From contig JAZKEF010000002.1 of assembly GCA_040387195.1 (NCBI GenBank), positions 296,839 through 360,838 of the forward strand: 64,000 nt of DNA, read 5' to 3'. Shown piece after piece: positions 44,599 to 51,764 of this stretch; position 1 is the stretch's first letter; each line of letters opens with the position of its first letter. The position numbers and the translations under genes are program-made. The stretch comes from UKL13-3 sp040387195 (GTDB lineage Bacteria; Bacteroidota; Bacteroidia; UKL13-3). A model generated the notes under the pieces. It did not search any database. It was not told where the DNA came from and saw only the letters and a program-made list of their open reading frames with translations.

Positions 44599-46125
44599 AT
44601 GCAAGACATCTTAAAAACATTAGGCATTCAGGAAACCAACCACGGAACATCAACCGGAACCAAGCATTTTTCGACAACCGGAGCACCCGTAAAAGAAATA
44701 TACTCACCCGTTGACGGTAAACTTATTGGAAAAGTAACCTATACCACTGCGGCCGAATACGAAACCATTATAGGAGCAGCACAATCAGCTTACCTTACCT
44801 GGCGCAAAATGCCAGCACCTAAACGTGGCGAAATTGTAAGGCAATATGGAAACCTGTTGCGCGAATACAAAGAGCCGCTGGGCAAGCTGGTAAGTTATGA
44901 AATGGGAAAAAGCTACCAGGAAGGTTTGGGAGAAGTGCAGGAAATGATCGACATCTGCGATTTTGCAGTGGGATTGTCACGTCAGTTGCACGGATTTACC
45001 ATGCACTCCGAGCGCCCCAACCACCGCATGTATGAGCAGTGGCACCCCATCGGGATTGTAGGGATTATTTCGGCATTTAACTTTCCGGTAGCTGTATGGA
45101 GCTGGAACTCAATGCTGGCAGCTGTTTGTGGGGATGTATGTGTATGGAAACCATCCGAAAAAACACCGCTTTCGGCTATTGCCTGCCAAAACCTGATGGC
45201 CCGTATTGTGAAGGAAAACGATTTGCCCGAAGGGTTGTTCTCGCTGGTTAACGGAGATTATACCGTTGGAGAGTGGATGACCAAAGATACCCGCGTACCA
45301 TTGATATCGGCAACCGGATCAACCCGCATGGGGAAAATTGTGGGTGCTACCGTTGGCGAACGTTTGGGAAAAAGTTTATTGGAATTGGGAGGTAACAATG
45401 CCATTATATTAACACCACATGCCAACCTCGACCTGGCTTTGTTGGGCTCCGTGTTTGGTGCTGTAGGAACGGCAGGTCAGCGTTGTACCACTACCCGCAG
45501 GCTGATCATTCACGAAAGCATTTACGAAACCGTGAAACAAAAGATGGTGAATGCATACGGACAGTTAACCATTGGCAATCCGCTGGAAGGAAACCTGGTG
45601 GGTCCGCTTATTGATAAAGCAGCGGTTGACAGTTACCTGAAAGCGATTGAAAAACTGAAAGCAGAAGGCGGAACCATTTTGTGCGGTGCCGAAGTATTGA
45701 GCGGTAAAGGATACGAGTCGGGATGTTATGTAAAACCAACCATTGCCGAAGCCAACAATACATTCCAGATTGTGCAGGAAGAAACCTTTGCACCCATCGT
45801 ATACCTGATGAAATACAACACCATTGATGAAGCCATAGCCATGCAAAATGGAGTGAAGCAAGGATTAAGCTCATCCATTTTTACGGATAACCTGCAGGAA
45901 GCCGAACAATTTCTGGCAGCATGGGGAAGCGATTGCGGGATTGCAAATGTAAATATCGGAACTTCGGGTGCAGAGATTGGCGGAGCATTTGGTGGCGAAA
46001 AAGAAACCGGAGGCGGACGCGAATCAGGATCGGATAGTTGGAAAGCATATATGCGCAGGCAAACCAATACCATTAACTACGGTAAAGAGTTACCGTTGGC
46101 ACAAGGAATCAAGTTTCATATTTAG
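44599..46125 (+). CDS. aldehyde dehydrogenase, ALDH7 (aminoadipate-semialdehyde) type
   Basis: A 508-aa NAD(P)-dependent aldehyde dehydrogenase. The catalytic Cys is 296 in GQRCTTTRRL and the general-base Glu is 262 in LLELGGNNAI. GIVGIISAFNFPVAVWSWN, FTDNLQEAE and GGEKETGGGRESGSD match the antiquitin (ALDH7) branch, which oxidises alpha-aminoadipate semialdehyde in lysine degradation. Another substrate remains possible. A TAAATTCG box lies at 44558-44565. It follows the M1 peptidase gene by 45 bases. Confidence 0.92.
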   Translation: MQDILKTLGIQETNHGTSTGTKHFSTTGAPVKEIYSPVDGKLIGKVTYTTAAEYETIIGAAQSAYLTWRKMPAPKRGEIVRQYGNLLREYKEPLGKLVSYEMGKSYQEGLGEVQEMIDICDFAVGLSRQLHGFTMHSERPNHRMYEQWHPIGIVGIISAFNFPVAVWSWNSMLAAVCGDVCVWKPSEKTPLSAIACQNLMARIVKENDLPEGLFSLVNGDYTVGEWMTKDTRVPLISATGSTRMGKIVGATVGERLGKSLLELGGNNAIILTPHANLDLALLGSVFGAVGTAGQRCTTTRRLIIHESIYETVKQKMVNAYGQLTIGNPLEGNLVGPLIDKAAVDSYLKAIEKLKAEGGTILCGAEVLSGKGYESGCYVKPTIAEANNTFQIVQEETFAPIVYLMKYNTIDEAIAMQNGVKQGLSSSIFTDNLQEAEQFLAAWGSDCGIANVNIGTSGAEIGGAFGGEKETGGGRESGSDSWKAYMRRQTNTINYGKELPLAQGIKFHI

Positions 46126-46149
46126 GAGAAGACTTCCGAAATAGTGTTT

Positions 46150-46187
46150 CCCGCAGATCTCGCAGAAAGATTTGCGAAATCAGCGGG
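46150..46187. repeat. dispersed CCCGCAGATCTCGCAGA repeat
   Basis: Intergenic copy of the 1098/17760 repeat with an inverted partner (TTTGCGAAATCAGCGGG) forming an imperfect hairpin. Confidence 0.65.
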
Positions 46188-46263
46188 AAAACCTTTGGCT
46201 CGCGACAGTTTGCGAATGCCTGTTGGATTGTAAAAAGACTTTTACATGATTTACCTCTTACTT

Positions 46264-46294
46264 GTCAGACTGTTACGATTAATTTTTATATTTG
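46264..46294 (+). promoter_or_regulatory. probable promoter of the DUF3108 gene
   Basis: TATATTTG at 46287-46294 matches the -7 box. A TTG ends at 46264, 22 bases upstream, slightly farther than ideal. Confidence 0.45.
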
Positions 46295-46323
46295 GAACGC
46301 AATTTGTTTACTAAGACAACATC

Positions 46324-47136
46324 ATGAAAAATAGCATAAGAAAATCTGTTTTGTTTGCAGGGTTAGCGGTTACCGCATTGGCTGCGCACAATCAAACAAC
46401 TACTCCGGAAGAAGTTATTTACGAGGTAAAAAAACAAACCAACAATGCGTTTACGTTTGGAGAAAAGCTGACATACCGCGTACACTACGGAGTATTGAAC
46501 GGTGGTAATTGTGAGTTTGTAGTGGGCGATCAACCTAAAATGGTGGGCGAGAATACTACTTACCATATCAGGGTTGCAGGAAAATCAACAGGTTTAGTGG
46601 ATATGATGTTCGGGGTAAAAGACGAATATGAATCGTATATGGATGTGGACGCTTTGTTACCATGGCAGGCCACCAAAAAGGTAAAAGAAGGAAACTATAA
46701 AGATTCGGACTTTATCATTTTTGACCATAAACGCAGAATGGCAAATAGCCGCAGAGGTGCGTTGGCCATTCCGGAAAACACCCACGATATTATTTCGGCC
46801 ATCTACTATGCACGTACAACCGATATGAGCAATGCAAAGATCGGAGATGTGTTTCCGATTAACTTCTACCTTGACCATAAGAACTATGAGTTCAGATTTA
46901 AATTTTTGGCAAGGGAAACCATTCAAACCGAAATGGGAACCTTTAAAGCGTTGAAGATTCGTCCGCAGGTAGTTGAGGGCCGTGTGTTTAAAGATGCCGA
47001 TGCCATTACCATGTGGGTTACCGATGATGAAAACCATATTCCATTACGTGCCCAATCCGAAATTTGGGTAGGTTCACTTAAAGCCGACCTGATAAAGATG
47101 AGTGGGATCCGAAACCCGCTTACCTCTAAAAAATAA
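46324..47136 (+). CDS. DUF3108 domain protein, secreted
   Basis: A 270-aa protein with an N-terminal signal-like segment (SVLFAGLAVTALAAH) and the DUF3108 body: GEKLTYRVHYGVLNGGNCEF, DEYESYMDVDALLPWQ, HDIISAIYYART and AITMWVTDDENHIPLRAQSEIWVGSLKADL. The fold is a beta-rich lipid-binding-like sheet, probably periplasmic. Function unknown. A terminator follows. Confidence 0.88.
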   Translation: MKNSIRKSVLFAGLAVTALAAHNQTTTPEEVIYEVKKQTNNAFTFGEKLTYRVHYGVLNGGNCEFVVGDQPKMVGENTTYHIRVAGKSTGLVDMMFGVKDEYESYMDVDALLPWQATKKVKEGNYKDSDFIIFDHKRRMANSRRGALAIPENTHDIISAIYYARTTDMSNAKIGDVFPINFYLDHKNYEFRFKFLARETIQTEMGTFKALKIRPQVVEGRVFKDADAITMWVTDDENHIPLRAQSEIWVGSLKADLIKMSGIRNPLTSKK

Positions 47137-47142
47137 AAGGAA

Positions 47143-47177
47143 AAGCCTCCCGTTAACTGACGGGGGGCTTTTTTTAT
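47143..47177 (+). terminator. terminator of the DUF3108 gene
   Basis: AAGCCTCCCGT/ACGGGGGGCTT hairpin followed by TTTTTTT, 7 bases after the stop codon region. Confidence 0.85.
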
Positions 47178-47180
47178 GCA

Positions 47181-47215
47181 CTTCGCTAATCCCGCTAGTG
47201 GCGGGATTAGCGAAG
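47181..47215. repeat. perfect 15-bp inverted repeat
   Basis: CTTCGCTAATCCCGC and its exact complement flank TAGTG. It lies between the terminator and the next, convergent gene; part of it (CCCGC-N5-GCGGG) matches mini-hairpins elsewhere in the window. Confidence 0.8.
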
Positions 47216-47216
47216 C

Positions 47217-47498
47217 CTAATTGGCGGGGTTCGCCAACATCAGGATAATGATGATGGGGACAAGCAACCCGACAATAATTACAATTGTTTTCCGTGCGGG
47301 CATTGATATGGAACTGACATTACGGAGCAGCCAATGAAGGCCCAGCTGGATTCCCCAGAAGAACAGGGCGTACACTAGCAGGATGGCAATATTCCAAGGG
47401 TCTTTGAAGGTTTGGAGGCTGTAGTAGCCCTCATCAATAAAGCCAAGGAAACAACAAAAAAGCAGGGCCGAGATAAAGTAGAGAAGGGATGGTTTCAT
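47217..47498 (-). CDS. small membrane protein, 93 aa
   Basis: Three hydrophobic segments (about residues 5-21, 36-58 and 69-88: YFISALLFCCFLGFI, IAILLVYALFFWGIQLGLHWLL, IVIIVGLLVPIIIILML). No family recognised. It is transcribed in the same direction as gapA but separated from it by repeats and a terminator, so it should have its own promoter, which I could not identify. Confidence 0.7.
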   Translation of the reverse strand: MKPSLLYFISALLFCCFLGFIDEGYYSLQTFKDPWNIAILLVYALFFWGIQLGLHWLLRNVSSISMPARKTIVIIVGLLVPIIIILMLANPAN

Positions 47499-47532
47499 GG
47501 TAGTTGGTATTGTTGATGCCCTAACTAACGAA

Positions 47533-47561
47533 AAAGCCCTGCAATATTATTGCAGGGCTTT
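47533..47561 (-). terminator. terminator downstream of gapA
   Basis: AAAGCCCTGCAATA/TATTGCAGGGCTTT stem; on the minus strand it is followed by TT and then CGTT. It lies about 245 bases after gapA, beyond the repeat array. Confidence 0.75.
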
Positions 47562-47583
47562 GGCATTATTACTCCGAAATCCG

Positions 47584-47800
47584 GGGCTTCGACTTCGCTC
47601 ACCCTTCGGCAAAGCTCACCCTTCGACAAAGCTCAGGATGACATTATGTATTTTTTATTTTACAGTGTCCACCCTTCGACGAAGCTCAGGGTGACACCGT
47701 CTAAATCACAAATTATTTTACAGTATCCATCCTTCGACAAAACTCAGGATGACACTCTTCGACAAAGCTCAGGATGACACCCTTCGATAACACTCAGGAT
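47584..47800. repeat. CTTCGACAAAGCTCAGGATGACA repeat array
   Basis: Six to seven degenerate copies of a unit close to CCTTCGACAAAGCTCAGG followed by (A/G)TGACA, in the 3' flank of gapA. Two copies are preceded by TTATTTTACAGTATCCA-like sequence, nearly the last 17 bases of gapA. No CRISPR-like spacers: distances between copies are irregular. Confidence 0.8.
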
Positions 47801-47804
47801 AACA

Positions 47805-48803
47805 TTACTTAACAGTATCCATGTGACAGATTAAATCTACCACTTTGTTTGAATAACCCCATTCGTTATCGTACCATGAAACTACTTTCACAAAGTTATC
47901 GTTCAATGAGATTCCTGCTTTTGCATCGAAGATTGAGGTACGTGAATCACCTACGAAATCGTTTGAAACAACTTCATCTTCAGTGTATCCAAGGATTCCT
48001 TTCATTTCGTTTTCGGAAGCTTTTTTCATTGCTGCTTTGATGGTTTCGTAGCTTGCACCTTTTTCCAGGCGGCAAGTCAGATCCACTACCGAAACATCCG
48101 GAGTAGGAACACGGAAACTCATACCGGTCAGTTTTCCTTTTAGTTCAGGAAGAACCAATCCTACTGCTTTTGCCGCACCTGTTGAAGAAGGGATGATGTT
48201 TTGGTAAGCACCACGTCCACCTCTCCAGTCTTTTGCACTTGGTCCGTCAACCGTTTTTTGTGTTGCGGTAACAGCGTGAATGGTAGTCATTAAACCTTCA
48301 ACGATTCCGAAGTTATCGTTTAATACTTTGGCAATTGGTGCCAAACAGTTGGTTGTACATGAAGCATTTGAAACCACGGTCATATCGGCAGTGTATTTCA
48401 GGTGGTTAACACCCATTACAAACGTAGGGGTATCATCTTTGGCAGGAGCACTCATGATAACACGTTTAGCGCCCGCTTTGATATGGCCCGAAGCGTTTCC
48501 TTTTTCAAGGAATAAACCGGTCGACTCAACTACATATTCAGCACCTACTTCATCCCATTTCAGGTTTTCAGGGTTTTTCTCGGCAGTTACGCGGATCTTT
48601 GTACCGTTTACTACCAATGAACCGTTGTCAACCGAAACTTCACCGTTGAAACGACCGTGAGTGGAGTCATACTTAAGCATGTAAGCCATGTAATCAACCT
48701 CAATAAGGTCATTGATTCCTACGATTTCTACTTGGGGATTGTTGATGGCAGCTCTGAATACCAAGCGCCCGATGCGGCCGAAGCCATTGATTCCTATTTT
48801 CAT
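47805..48803 (-). CDS. gapA: glyceraldehyde-3-phosphate dehydrogenase
   Basis: A 332-aa type I GAPDH of glycolysis. It begins with the Rossmann segment MKIGINGFGRIGRLVF. The catalytic Cys (near residue 149) is in SNASCTTNCLAP, and the C-terminal WYDNEWGYSNKVVDL holds conserved contact residues. It has its own consensus promoter. Its 3' end abuts an unusual repeat array that carries two extra copies of the last few codons. Confidence 0.97.
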   Translation of the reverse strand: MKIGINGFGRIGRLVFRAAINNPQVEIVGINDLIEVDYMAYMLKYDSTHGRFNGEVSVDNGSLVVNGTKIRVTAEKNPENLKWDEVGAEYVVESTGLFLEKGNASGHIKAGAKRVIMSAPAKDDTPTFVMGVNHLKYTADMTVVSNASCTTNCLAPIAKVLNDNFGIVEGLMTTIHAVTATQKTVDGPSAKDWRGGRGAYQNIIPSSTGAAKAVGLVLPELKGKLTGMSFRVPTPDVSVVDLTCRLEKGASYETIKAAMKKASENEMKGILGYTEDEVVSNDFVGDSRTSIFDAKAGISLNDNFVKVVSWYDNEWGYSNKVVDLICHMDTVK

Positions 48804-48845
48804 GTTATATAAATTAGAATATTGAAACTGTGCTTTTTGGAGGTG

Positions 48846-48876
48846 CGAATGTAATTATAGAAAAGGGTTAAGCAAA
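48846..48876 (-). promoter_or_regulatory. gapA promoter
   Basis: On the minus strand TTTTG (CAAAA from 48873), 19 bases, then TACATTCG (CGAATGTA at 48846-48853), one base from TAnnTTTG. Confidence 0.6.
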
Positions 48877-48892
48877 AATTTTGAAAAATGTT

Positions 48893-48922
48893 TTTGAAAA
48901 ATAAAAAGTACGCTTACATTTG
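48893..48922 (+). promoter_or_regulatory. tRNA-Glu promoter
   Basis: TTTG (48893-48896), 18 bases, then TACATTTG (48915-48922), an exact -7 box, about 20 bases before the mature tRNA 5' end. Confidence 0.7.
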
Positions 48923-48942
48923 CACTCCCTAAAACGAACGAT

Positions 48943-49014
48943 GGCCCGTTCGTCTATCGGTTAGGACAAGCGGTTTTCATCCGCTAAAGAGGGGTTCGAC
49001 TCCCCTACGGGCTA
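48943..49014 (+). tRNA. tRNA-Glu (anticodon TTC)
   Basis: The acceptor GGCCCGT pairs with ACGGGCT (G-T at the end). The D arm is CGTCTATCGGTTAGGACA. The anticodon stem AGCGG/CCGCT encloses TTTTCAT with anticodon TTC. The T arm is GGGGTTCGACTCCCC. CCA is not encoded. A hairpin terminator follows. Confidence 0.95.
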
Positions 49015-49033
49015 CAAGAAAAGCAAAACTGAA

Positions 49034-49060
49034 CCTTACGTTTACTCGTAGGGTTTTTTT
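49034..49060 (+). terminator. tRNA-Glu terminator
   Basis: CCTTACG-TTTACT-CGTAGGG stem followed by TTTTTTT, 20 bases after the tRNA. Confidence 0.85.
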
Positions 49061-49099
49061 GTGCGATAAACTTTTTTGCTTCTAAATATTTACAGCTTT

Positions 49100-49194
49100 T
49101 CTTGTAGCCCGTAGGGGAGTGCCTACCCTGCAGTCGCGCTCAAGGCTAAAATCCTTTGGATTTCTTAACGCCTTGCCGTCCTACGGGCTACAGT
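49100..49194. repeat. inverted repeat built from the tRNA-Glu 3' end
   Basis: TGTAGCCCGTAGG (about 49103) and CCTACGGGCTACA (about 49180) form a perfect 13-bp inverted repeat around about 65 bases. The left arm continues as the complement of the tRNA-Glu T arm (GGGGAG). The right arm reads in the tRNA direction and is followed, like the real tRNA, by a T-run. A further partial copy, TGTAGCCCGTCC, lies at about 49270. Confidence 0.8.
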
Positions 49195-49277
49195 GCACAA
49201 ATTGAAACTTTAGGTTAGGGTTTTTTTGTGCTCATAATTTTCCGTTACCCAAATGACAATAGCCTTTTTGTAGCCCG

Positions 49278-49400
49278 TCCTTTTACTTTTTACATTCAGT
49301 GTTCTGCGGTTTTGCGGTTTAATGGAACGTTATTTTAACCGCAGAACAGTCCCGCCTTTAGCGGATAGAATGTAAAACCGCAAAAGGGGAGGATATTGTA
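49278..49400. repeat. dispersed AAACCGCAGAA/TTTACATTCAGTG repeat, copy A
   Basis: TTTTACATTCAGTGTTCTGCGGTTTTGCGGTTTAATG-type sequence followed by AACCGCAGAACAGTCCCGCC, TTTAGCGGA and TAGAATGTAAAACCGC. Related blocks occur at 50631-51075, 59993-60260, 60460-60490 and 62905-62965. Confidence 0.8.
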
Positions 49401-49462
49401 TGGTACCCAACCCTCTTTTTAGATAGATATAATATTATTAACTTACCCGCTCATTAAACCTG

Positions 49463-50626
49463 ATGAAAGATTCCTGCCATATTATTTTGTTTGTGCTTAC
49501 ATGCTTTTACGGATGCCTCTTGCTTCCGTTTGATGCACAATGTCAGCAGGATTCGTATAAGGAAAGCAGGAAGGAGCAAGACAGAATCCGGTCGCTGCAT
49601 ATTCGCTCATCAATTAGTTTATCGTATGGTTCGCGGGATAATGATAGCTTGTTTTGCAGCATGTATGAGATTGTTTTGTACAACACACATGGAGACCTGG
49701 TGTATGCCGAGGATGCGATTTGTTGCGGACCTCATTTTATAAGGGATGTTTTCAATAGACGTGATAAGTTGATTCGGAACATGGACAGCACCGGTAACTT
49801 CTCAAAAGCGTTTTTGCTTTTGCAGGAAAAACGACACCGGTCACAAAAGGCAAAAAGAGATTACGATTTGGATGATGCCCATTTCTGCTATGTACATTTT
49901 AGCTATGAACAGGACGGCAAAAAAATTCTTAAAACTACTTTTGAGCCGAAAACGGAGTTTCCATGGGAACGAGAAGAAACCACCTTTGATTCGTCAGGTA
50001 AGCTTTTATCAAATCTGCTCTTTATTGGAGGTCGCAGCAATGATATTGTGTTGGCGCAAGAATTTTATTGCTACTACGACAATGCTGGCCGAAAAACACT
50101 TCAATACCAACCATCGGTTGATAGCATTGTTTTTGTTTACGATGACAAAGCGCGCCTTTCGCAAATCCTTCGTTATAGACCCAATGCGGGATTGGGTGCT
50201 GCCCAGGTTTACAATTATTCAGACACCGGTTATACGGTAAGGTTTAAAGAGAATAGAACCCCTTTAAACGATACCGGTACTACTGCAGAGACATACCGTA
50301 TTGATCAGTTAACGGATAGGGGATATGAACGCTATGATACAGGGAACAGAATCCAAGAATCGAACTTGTTGAATTATGAAACGTATACCGTTTATAAATA
50401 TGATGATTGTGGATTTATGACAAGCCAGACAACCAATGGCAAAACACATACAGACTATGAGTATGATGCGCAACACAGAAGATCGGCAAAGCTGGGTTGC
50501 GGTGAAACCACTTGTACCAAATGGGTATACCAATACAATGAACAAGGAGAAATGACAAGTGAAAAGGAATACGTAAACAATGAGGCTGCCGGAAAGCGTG
50601 TTCATGTTTATACGCACTTCCGCTGA
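49463..50626 (+). CDS. secreted protein with YD-like repeats, 387 aa
   Basis: A signal peptide (MKDSCHIILFVLTCFYGCLLL) is followed by a Tyr/Asp-rich body. Toward the C-terminus there are short repeats resembling RHS/YD units: YCYYDNAGRKTLQYQPS, FVYDDKARLSQIL, YKYDDCGFMTSQTTNG, YEYDAQHRRSAKLG and YQYNEQGEMTSEKEY. No toxin or delivery domain is visible. It is probably a cell-surface or periplasmic protein of unknown role, isolated between dispersed repeats. Confidence 0.7.
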   Translation: MKDSCHIILFVLTCFYGCLLLPFDAQCQQDSYKESRKEQDRIRSLHIRSSISLSYGSRDNDSLFCSMYEIVLYNTHGDLVYAEDAICCGPHFIRDVFNRRDKLIRNMDSTGNFSKAFLLLQEKRHRSQKAKRDYDLDDAHFCYVHFSYEQDGKKILKTTFEPKTEFPWEREETTFDSSGKLLSNLLFIGGRSNDIVLAQEFYCYYDNAGRKTLQYQPSVDSIVFVYDDKARLSQILRYRPNAGLGAAQVYNYSDTGYTVRFKENRTPLNDTGTTAETYRIDQLTDRGYERYDTGNRIQESNLLNYETYTVYKYDDCGFMTSQTTNGKTHTDYEYDAQHRRSAKLGCGETTCTKWVYQYNEQGEMTSEKEYVNNEAAGKRVHVYTHFR

Positions 50627-50630
50627 GTTG

Positions 50631-51075
50631 GTGAAACCGTAGAACAGTCCCGCCTTTAGCGGGATAGAATATAAAACCGCAGAAGGGAAGCTGTTGTGGT
50701 CCGTCCTTTTACATTTTACATTCAGTGTTTTACATTTTTCGGTTTAATGCACTTTTGTGAAACCGCAGAACCGCAGAACAGAAAAATGTAAAACCGCAGA
50801 AGGGAAGGATAACGTAGCTCCTCCTTTTACATTTTACATTCAGCGTNNNNNNNNNNNNNNNNNNNNNNNNNNNNNNNNNNNNNNNNNNNNNNNNNNNNNN
50901 NNNNNNNNNNNNNNNNNNNNNNNNNNNNNNNNNNNNNNNNNNNNNNCCGCAGAAGGGAAGGATAACGTAGCTCTGTCCTTTTACATTTTACATTCAGTGT
51001 TTTACATTTTGCGGTTTAATGAGCGATGACGAAACCGCAGAACAGTCCCGCCTTTATCAGAAGTAAACCACGAAA
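50631..51075. repeat. cluster of dispersed repeats flanking the assembly gap
   Basis: At least three head-to-tail blocks of the repeat at 49278: GAAACCGCAGAACAGTCCCG, ATGTAAAACCGCAGAAGGGA, AGGATAACGTAGCTC, TTTTACATTTTACATTCAGTG, TTTTGCGGTTTAATG. The 100-N run sits inside the array, so copy number is unknown. There is no gene in this stretch. Confidence 0.85.
50847..50946. other. assembly gap (100 N)
   Basis: Exactly 100 undetermined bases, the conventional size for a gap of unknown length. It falls within the repeat cluster, which explains the failed assembly. Confidence 0.99.
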
Positions 51076-51109
51076 AGGAAGATAAATCACCCCCAAATGT
51101 AAAGTTTAC

Positions 51110-51139
51110 TTGACATTTTGTAAAACACAGTTAACTTTG
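51110..51139 (+). promoter_or_regulatory. promoter of the membrane protein/Xre/hydrolase operon
   Basis: TTG (51110-51112), 19 bases, then TAACTTTG (51132-51139), an exact match to the -33/-7 pattern. The ATG at 51160 is about 20 bases downstream. Confidence 0.7.
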
Positions 51140-51159
51140 TATGCATAAACCATCATTTT

Positions 51160-51567
51160 ATGCTGCCTTATATTCTTCTGCCAAATTACTTTAAATGGAT
51201 CGGAGCCGGTGTGTTCATCGCGGGTTTTGCCATTGATTCAATCCTTTCTCCCGATATTGATAACCTGACTTCCGGTTACGGGTTGCTTATTCAGATCATG
51301 GTGTTAACGGGTCTTTTGTTATTTACCGGTGCACGACAACGCATTGAAGATGAACTGGTGAAACACTACCGACTCATTGCCCTTCAATGGGCCGTATTCC
51401 TGTTTATTTTATTGCGTGCGGGTTTTAAGATTTATGCATGGAGCGTGAATGATGAGGATGCATACGTAGAGTTTGGAGTGAATTTTCTGCTGGAGCTTTA
51501 TGTAATCTTCTTTTATTACCTGCTTTTTGTGAAGCACCGTATTCAATCAATCTTTACCAAGTCATGA
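51160..51567 (+). CDS. small membrane protein, 135 aa
   Basis: Four hydrophobic segments (about residues 11-30, 43-62, 76-97, 113-130). There are short polar loops and a basic C-terminus. No family recognised with certainty; its pairing with a short Xre regulator is common for DUF-type four-helix membrane proteins. It ends in an ATGA overlap with the Xre gene, so the two are translationally coupled. Confidence 0.75.
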   Translation: MLPYILLPNYFKWIGAGVFIAGFAIDSILSPDIDNLTSGYGLLIQIMVLTGLLLFTGARQRIEDELVKHYRLIALQWAVFLFILLRAGFKIYAWSVNDEDAYVEFGVNFLLELYVIFFYYLLFVKHRIQSIFTKS

Positions 51568-51764
51568 AAAATACGATAAAAGTAGAGCGGGCAAAAAAGA
51601 ATATAACACAGGAAGATCTTGCCAAAGCACTGGAGGTTTCGAGGCAAACCATCAATGCTGTGGAAACCGGCAAATTTGTTCCTTCCACCTTGCTTGCGCT
51701 TAAGCTCTCGGCCTATTTTAAACTTACGGTTAACCAACTTTTTGAACTCGAAAAACATGATTAA
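51564..51764 (+). CDS. short Xre-family transcriptional regulator
   Basis: A 66-aa protein that is essentially a single helix-turn-helix domain: RAKKNITQEDLAKALEVSRQTINAVETGKFVPSTLLALKLS, like YozG-type regulators. It overlaps the membrane protein gene by four bases and the serine hydrolase gene by eight. It probably regulates this operon, perhaps with the membrane protein as sensor, which is inference. Confidence 0.88.
   Translation: MKNTIKVERAKKNITQEDLAKALEVSRQTINAVETGKFVPSTLLALKLSAYFKLTVNQLFELEKHD

Noticed and set aside
47497..47777. Open frames in the gapA downstream repeats
   Set aside because: Produced by the CTTCGACAAAGCTCAGG units; the peptide is just the repeat translated.
50757..51029. 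Open frame across the N run
   Set aside because: It depends on undetermined bases and repeat sequence.
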